Shown here piece by piece: positions 6,692 through 10,157 of a stretch of DNA of 10,157 bases. This stretch comes from an uncultured Lentisphaeria bacterium (GTDB lineage: Bacteria; Verrucomicrobiota; Lentisphaeria; Victivallales; Victivallaceae), in the NCBI GenBank assembly GCA_903821255.1, contig CAIJKT010000657.1, positions 1 to 10,157 on the forward strand, in the 5' to 3' direction. A program made the translations under genes and the position numbers. Within the stretch, counting starts at the first letter, position 1. Every line of letters begins with the position of its first letter. The notes beneath the pieces are model-generated. The model was not told the origin of the DNA and made no database searches. It worked only from the letters and a program-made list of their open reading frames with translations.

Positions 6692-7832
6692 CTTCGGCCG
6701 CCAGCGGATAATCCGCGTAAAATGTGGTTCCCCTGCCCGGCTCTGAAACAAAAGACACCGTGCCGCCGAGGAATTTTTCCGTAAGCAGCTTCATGCTGTA
6801 AGTACCAAGTCCGCGTCCGGCCCCCTTGGTGGAGAAAGAGCGTTTAAACAGGTTCAACTGGACATCCCTGTTGATATAAATGGGATTATTGACAAAGAAT
6901 CTTACTTTACCCTCAAACATACTGCAGCCGATGGTAACGATGTCCCCTTTGCCGGACGCTTCCAGGGCATTTTTCGTCATATTGCCGATAACCCTGCGTA
7001 CAAGCCGTTTATCGGAAGTGAAGGTAATATCAACTGAATCGCCGGCAATTTTCAGGCTTTTATTTTCAGCGACAAGATGATTGGAATATAAATCAAAGAC
7101 GTCTTTAAGCACTTCACCGGAACTGGTTGCCTCCTGCTGCATGACGATTTCGTTGTTTTCCGCCATGACCAGATCGCGCTGCGCGCCGATTTCCTCAAGA
7201 AGTTCCTGCGATAATTTTACCAGGATTCCGGAATACTCCTTGAATTTATCAGCGTCGCCGTCAACCATGGAAAGCAGACCGTAAATACCGGAAGATGTAT
7301 TGGTAAGATCGTGGAAAAATATGTGCTCAAGCAACGCGCGGAACTTCTCGTCGGCGATATCGCGAATCGTGAAAATCGTATAGAGTTTGCCATCCCGTTC
7401 ATAAGGCGTAGACCATACCCTGAAGTTGAAAGTCTTCTCTCCGTCCAGGGTGCTGATTGAACATTCCTGAACATCCCGCACCCCTGACTGGCTGCTCAAG
7501 ATGGCTCTTACCGCGCCGCAAACCCGGCAGAATTCGGTAGTGCCGCAACCGGAAACCCCATGCGCATGAGAACAGTTGAGCAGCTCGCCCGGCCGCAGTC
7601 CGGCGATGCCGGATATATCTTTTTTACCAAGATAGTTCAGCATTGCCCGGTTGGCAAACACAATCTGACGGCATTTATTCAAAATCAAAGTAAAATCCGG
7701 TATCGAGCCAAGCACCGTATCCAGCATCGCGTCGGAGCTGAAAACATCAACATCTGCTTTCAGTTCAGCCGCCGAAGCTCTTTCCGGAGACGCGAATTCA
7801 GTATCGAAGAATGAGTCTGTATCCGTAGTCAT
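6630..7832 (-). CDS. PAS-domain sensor histidine kinase HK1
   Basis: This is a soluble sensor kinase of 400 residues, the last of a three-gene tandem array. Residues 1-38 are a linker shared with HK2, and residues 38-160 form a PAS-like sensor. That sensor carries a Cys/His cluster: C87, H89, C96, C102, C105 and C124. The H-box is FFHDLTNTSSG with predicted phosphoacceptor H174. The ATPase domain has the N-box NMTKNALEA (N284, N288), an unusual G1 region VNNPIYI in place of DxGxG, the F-box RSFSTKG (331-337) and the G2 box GRGLGTYSMKLL (339-350). There are no membrane segments and no receiver domain. AGGGAG lies 6 nt before the ATG, which is 2 nt past the HK2 stop, so the two are co-transcribed. 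The last 20 codons lie antisense to the end of the prepilin peptidase gene. Signal and partner are unknown. Confidence 0.88.
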   Translation of the reverse strand: MTTDTDSFFDTEFASPERASAAELKADVDVFSSDAMLDTVLGSIPDFTLILNKCRQIVFANRAMLNYLGKKDISGIAGLRPGELLNCSHAHGVSGCGTTEFCRVCGAVRAILSSQSGVRDVQECSISTLDGEKTFNFRVWSTPYERDGKLYTIFTIRDIADEKFRALLEHIFFHDLTNTSSGIYGLLSMVDGDADKFKEYSGILVKLSQELLEEIGAQRDLVMAENNEIVMQQEATSSGEVLKDVFDLYSNHLVAENKSLKIAGDSVDITFTSDKRLVRRVIGNMTKNALEASGKGDIVTIGCSMFEGKVRFFVNNPIYINRDVQLNLFKRSFSTKGAGRGLGTYSMKLLTEKFLGGTVSFVSEPGRGTTFYADYPLAAEVNGGAVADTKPSDALRRTSI

Positions 7833-7834
7833 AT

Positions 7835-9019
7835 TTATCTCCCTTTAATCTCATTCTGAGACTGTTTTCCTTTTTTGACAGTAACTTTAAGAGGGTAATC
7901 CGCGTAAAAAGTGGTTCCCTTACCGGGTTCCGATATAAAAGATACCGTTCCGCCGAGAATCCTTTCCGTAAGCAGTTTCATGCTGTAAGTTCCCAAACCG
8001 CGCCCCGTTCCCTTGGTAGAGTAAGACCGCTTAAACAAATTCAACTGGATTTCCCTGCTGATATAGATCGGATTATTAACGAAAAATCTGACCATTCCGC
8101 CAGACATGCAACTGCCGATAGTAATGGTGTCGCCATCGGCGGATGCTTCAATGGCATTCTTCACCATGTTGCCAATAACCCTGCGGACAAGCCGCTTATC
8201 AGAAGTAAAGTTAATATCAACTGAATCCTGCGCCATGATCAATTTCTTACCTCCGGCAGCAGGACTGTTCGAATACAAATCGAAAACGTCTTTGAGTATC
8301 TGCATTGAACTGGATAATTCCTCCTGCACCACAATCTGATTATTCTCCGCCATGACCAGATCGCGCTGCGCCCCGATTTCTTCAAGCAGTTGCTGTGATA
8401 ATTTTAACAGAAGACCGGAATATTCCTTGAATTTGTCTGAATCCCCCTCAACCATGGAGAGTAATCCGTAAATACCGGAAGATGTATTCGTCAGGTCGTG
8501 GAAAAATATGTGCTCAAGCAAAGCACGGAATTTTTCATCGGCAATATCACGGATCATATAAATCGTGTAAAGCGCACCTGCCCGTTCATAAGGAGTGGTC
8601 CATACCCGGAAATTAAATGCCTTTTCGCCGTCACAAGAAGCAATTGCACACTCCTGAACATCCTTAACATAATTCTGACTGTTCAAGATTGCCTTGACCG
8701 AACCGCAAACCCGGCAGAATTCAGTTGTGCCGCAGCCTGAGCCTTCTTTAGAATGAGAACAGCCAAGCAATTCTCCAGGACGCATACCGACAATTTTAAA
8801 TATATCCTTTTCGCCAAGATAGTTCAACATCGCCTGATTGGCAAAAACAATCTGCCGGTATTTGTTTAAAATCAAAGTAAGATCCGGGACCGCATCAAGT
8901 ATTGAATTTAAGAGCCCGTCTGAGCAGAATGTTTTGATTTCAGATTTAAGTTCCTTATCGGAAGCTTTTTCGGGAGATGCAAAATTTGTGTCAAAAAAAG
9001 AACATTTCTCTGTAACCAT
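7835..9019 (-). CDS. PAS-domain sensor histidine kinase HK2
   Basis: This 394-residue soluble kinase aligns with HK1 without gaps over 377 residues, about 75% identical by hand count, so the pair arose by tandem duplication. The sensor cluster is conserved at the same positions (C87, H89, C96, C102, C105, C124), with extra cysteines at C6 and C32. The H-box FFHDLTNTSSG has H174 as likely phosphoacceptor. The N-box is NMVKNAIEA, the G1 region VNNPIYI, the F-box RSYSTKG and the G2 box GRGLGTYSMKLL. The kinase core is more conserved than the linker (residues 21-40) and the 235-265 segment. The ATG follows the HK3 stop by 14 nt, with only a weak GGAT ribosome site 8 nt upstream. The differing loop after H89 (SKEGSG versus AHGVSG in HK1) is one of the few variable spots in the sensor. 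Its cognate response regulator is not visible. Confidence 0.88.
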   Translation of the reverse strand: MVTEKCSFFDTNFASPEKASDKELKSEIKTFCSDGLLNSILDAVPDLTLILNKYRQIVFANQAMLNYLGEKDIFKIVGMRPGELLGCSHSKEGSGCGTTEFCRVCGSVKAILNSQNYVKDVQECAIASCDGEKAFNFRVWTTPYERAGALYTIYMIRDIADEKFRALLEHIFFHDLTNTSSGIYGLLSMVEGDSDKFKEYSGLLLKLSQQLLEEIGAQRDLVMAENNQIVVQEELSSSMQILKDVFDLYSNSPAAGGKKLIMAQDSVDINFTSDKRLVRRVIGNMVKNAIEASADGDTITIGSCMSGGMVRFFVNNPIYISREIQLNLFKRSYSTKGTGRGLGTYSMKLLTERILGGTVSFISEPGKGTTFYADYPLKVTVKKGKQSQNEIKGR

Positions 9020-9033
9020 TATTCACATCCAGT

Positions 9034-10095
9034 TTAATTCAAACATAATGCCTGTTTATTGCTCTTGCCAGTTATCTCAAAAGGATAATCCGCATAAAAA
9101 GTGGTACCATCTTCCATCGTGCTTTGAAAACTGACCTGGCCTTGCAAAATATTTTCAGTGAGCAGTTTCATACTGTATGTTCCCCACCCGCGCCCCTTGC
9201 CTCTGGTGGAGAATGACCGCTGAAAAATATTCAACTGAACATCGGCATCAATATATTCAGGATTGTGAACAAAGAAGCGGATTCGATCTTCATGTCTGAA
9301 ACAGCCGGCGATAATTTCTTCGCCGTTCGCCGCAGCTTCCAGTGCATTTTTTAACATGTTGTCCAGCACTCTGCGGATAAGTTTCGAATCAGAAGAAAAT
9401 ACAATATTTACCGCAGCCTGGTCGATTGTGATAGTTTTATTCCGCGCTATATCATAAGATGCCGCAGTCATTGCAGTTTCATTTAATAATGAGAGAGATG
9501 AAATCTCCTCATGTTCAGGCACTATTTCTTTGTTTTCCGCCAGCATCATATCTCTATGCGAATTTATTTCTTCATGCAATTTATCCGTCTGTTTTCTGAA
9601 AAGTCCCGAAAACTGCAGGAATTTATCAGCCGAATCCCCGATTATCTCAAGCAGACCGTAAAACCCGTTGACCGTGTTCAGAATGTCGTGGAAGAAAATA
9701 CGCTCCAGCGCATTGTGATATTTTTCTATTGAGATATCCCGTAAAGTGAACAGGACAAAGTCTTCGCCATTCTTTTCATAAGGGGATGTCCATACCCGGA
9801 AATTGTAACAGGTTTTATCCGCAGCGGTTACGGAACACTCTTTGACATCACTCACCTTGTGCAGGCTGCCGATAATCGCATTGACCGCGCCGCAGACTTT
9901 GCAAAAGCCGGTGGTACCGCATCCCTCGTAGCCATCCTCGGCCCAATGGATGCAATTCAAAATTTCCCCGGGGCGCAGTCCTGCAATTTCCATGATGTTA
10001 TTTTTATTCAAAAAATTGAGCAGCACCTTGTTGGCATAAACCGCCTGACGATGCACATTTAGAATCAAAATAAAGTCGGGCATTAGATCAAGCAA
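9034..10095 (-). CDS. PAS-domain sensor histidine kinase HK3, N-terminus interrupted
   Basis: This is the first and most diverged of the three kinases: 353 codons from a TTG at 10095, or 349 from the ATG at 10083. The sensor cluster is retained as C48, H50, C59, C65, C68 and C87. The H-box is FFHDILNTVNG with H136, the N-box NMLKNALEA, the G1 region VHNPEYI, the F-box RSFSTRG, and the G2 box GRGWG, where the paralogs have GRGLG. The open frame begins just before the PAS domain and lacks the roughly 40-residue linker of HK1 and HK2. An in-frame TAA lies at 10105-10107, and codons beyond it align with that linker. Neither candidate start has a well-placed Shine-Dalgarno: AGGA is 17 nt before the TTG. 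The gene may be recently inactivated, restarted internally, or read through. Its otherwise intact 350 codons argue against long decay. Confidence 0.75.
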   Translation of the reverse strand: MLDLMPDFILILNVHRQAVYANKVLLNFLNKNNIMEIAGLRPGEILNCIHWAEDGYEGCGTTGFCKVCGAVNAIIGSLHKVSDVKECSVTAADKTCYNFRVWTSPYEKNGEDFVLFTLRDISIEKYHNALERIFFHDILNTVNGFYGLLEIIGDSADKFLQFSGLFRKQTDKLHEEINSHRDMMLAENKEIVPEHEEISSLSLLNETAMTAASYDIARNKTITIDQAAVNIVFSSDSKLIRRVLDNMLKNALEAAANGEEIIAGCFRHEDRIRFFVHNPEYIDADVQLNIFQRSFSTRGKGRGWGTYSMKLLTENILQGQVSFQSTMEDGTTFYADYPFEITGKSNKQALCLN

Positions 10096-10104
10096 TAAAC
10101 AAAG

Positions 10105-10157
10105 TTAATGATCCTGTATAAAAATTTTCACCTGCCGGACTATTTCCGCAGGATTTG
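10105..10157 (-). pseudogene. Probable N-terminal coding remnant of HK3, ending at in-frame TAA, cut by the window edge
   Basis: Sixteen codons read NPAEIVRQVKIFIQDH and end with TAA at 10105-10107, in the same frame as HK3 and only three codons before its TTG. Without gaps, the segment lines up with the linker of HK1 (AELKADVDVFSSDA) and HK2 (KELKSEIKTFCSDG). It shares E, F and D with both, plus K with HK2 and A and V with HK1, and the stop falls where HK1 has Met and HK2 has Leu. A TTA-to-TAA change would explain it. The alternative is the C-terminus of a separate upstream gene, for example a response-regulator receiver domain, whose last helix often looks like P-x-E-I-V-x-x-V-K. The window ends too early to decide, but the ungapped spacing favours an HK3 origin. 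Confidence 0.5.

Noticed and set aside
10105..10157. C-terminus of an upstream response-regulator receiver domain
   Set aside because: The peptide would fit a receiver's last helix, but it also aligns without gaps in the same frame to the linkers of HK1 and HK2, which I weigh more. It is not excluded, because the window ends here.

Overview
The window most resembles an accessory or metabolic region of a Gram-negative bacterium of the Planctomycetes-Verrucomicrobia-Chlamydiae group, perhaps Lentisphaerota (Victivallis-like). This is an inference from gene content: a GntR-type regulator with a LacI-like effector domain, a UroD-superfamily protein that is not HemE, a GH2-type glycosidase, and a prepilin peptidase. 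No rRNA or other taxonomic marker is present. No tRNA, CRISPR array, insertion sequence or phage gene was seen.

Region A (1-4831) is a sugar-utilisation locus. A GntR/LacI-type repressor gene (minus strand, TTG start) diverges from a two-gene operon holding a UroD-like protein and a GH2-type glycosidase. The 156-bp gap between them carries a perfect-consensus sigma-70 promoter (TTGACA, 17 bp, TATAAT) for the operon. A weaker promoter for the regulator lies back to back with it. Three direct copies of AAAGACTA, one inside a 20-bp palindrome at the expected transcription start, are the likely operator. The simplest reading is local repression relieved by a sugar or glycoside ligand. The GH2 protein has no export signal, so an imported oligosaccharide or glycoside would be cleaved in the cytoplasm. 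The substrate is unknown and no transporter is in view.

Region B (about 4832-6691) is a housekeeping pair on the plus strand. Shikimate dehydrogenase (aroE) overlaps a type IV prepilin peptidase gene by 4 bp (ATGA), which suggests translational coupling.

Region C (6630-10157, minus strand) is a tandem array of three paralogous PAS-type sensor histidine kinases, named here HK3, HK2 and HK1 in transcription order, with gaps of 14 and 2 nt. HK2 and HK1 align without gaps over 377 residues at about 75% identity by hand count, so they come from a fairly recent duplication; HK3 is more diverged. All three share a Cys/His cluster in the sensor region, which may bind a metal or be redox active. All three are soluble, with no receiver domain or response regulator in the window. 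The array converges on the prepilin peptidase gene, and the 3' ends overlap by 62 bp.

The most notable detail is at the right edge. The HK3 frame continues upstream past an in-frame TAA (10105-10107) into codons that align without gaps to the N-terminal segments of HK1 and HK2. HK3 therefore looks like a gene interrupted by a single nonsense codon just before its PAS domain, or one that now restarts at an internal codon.
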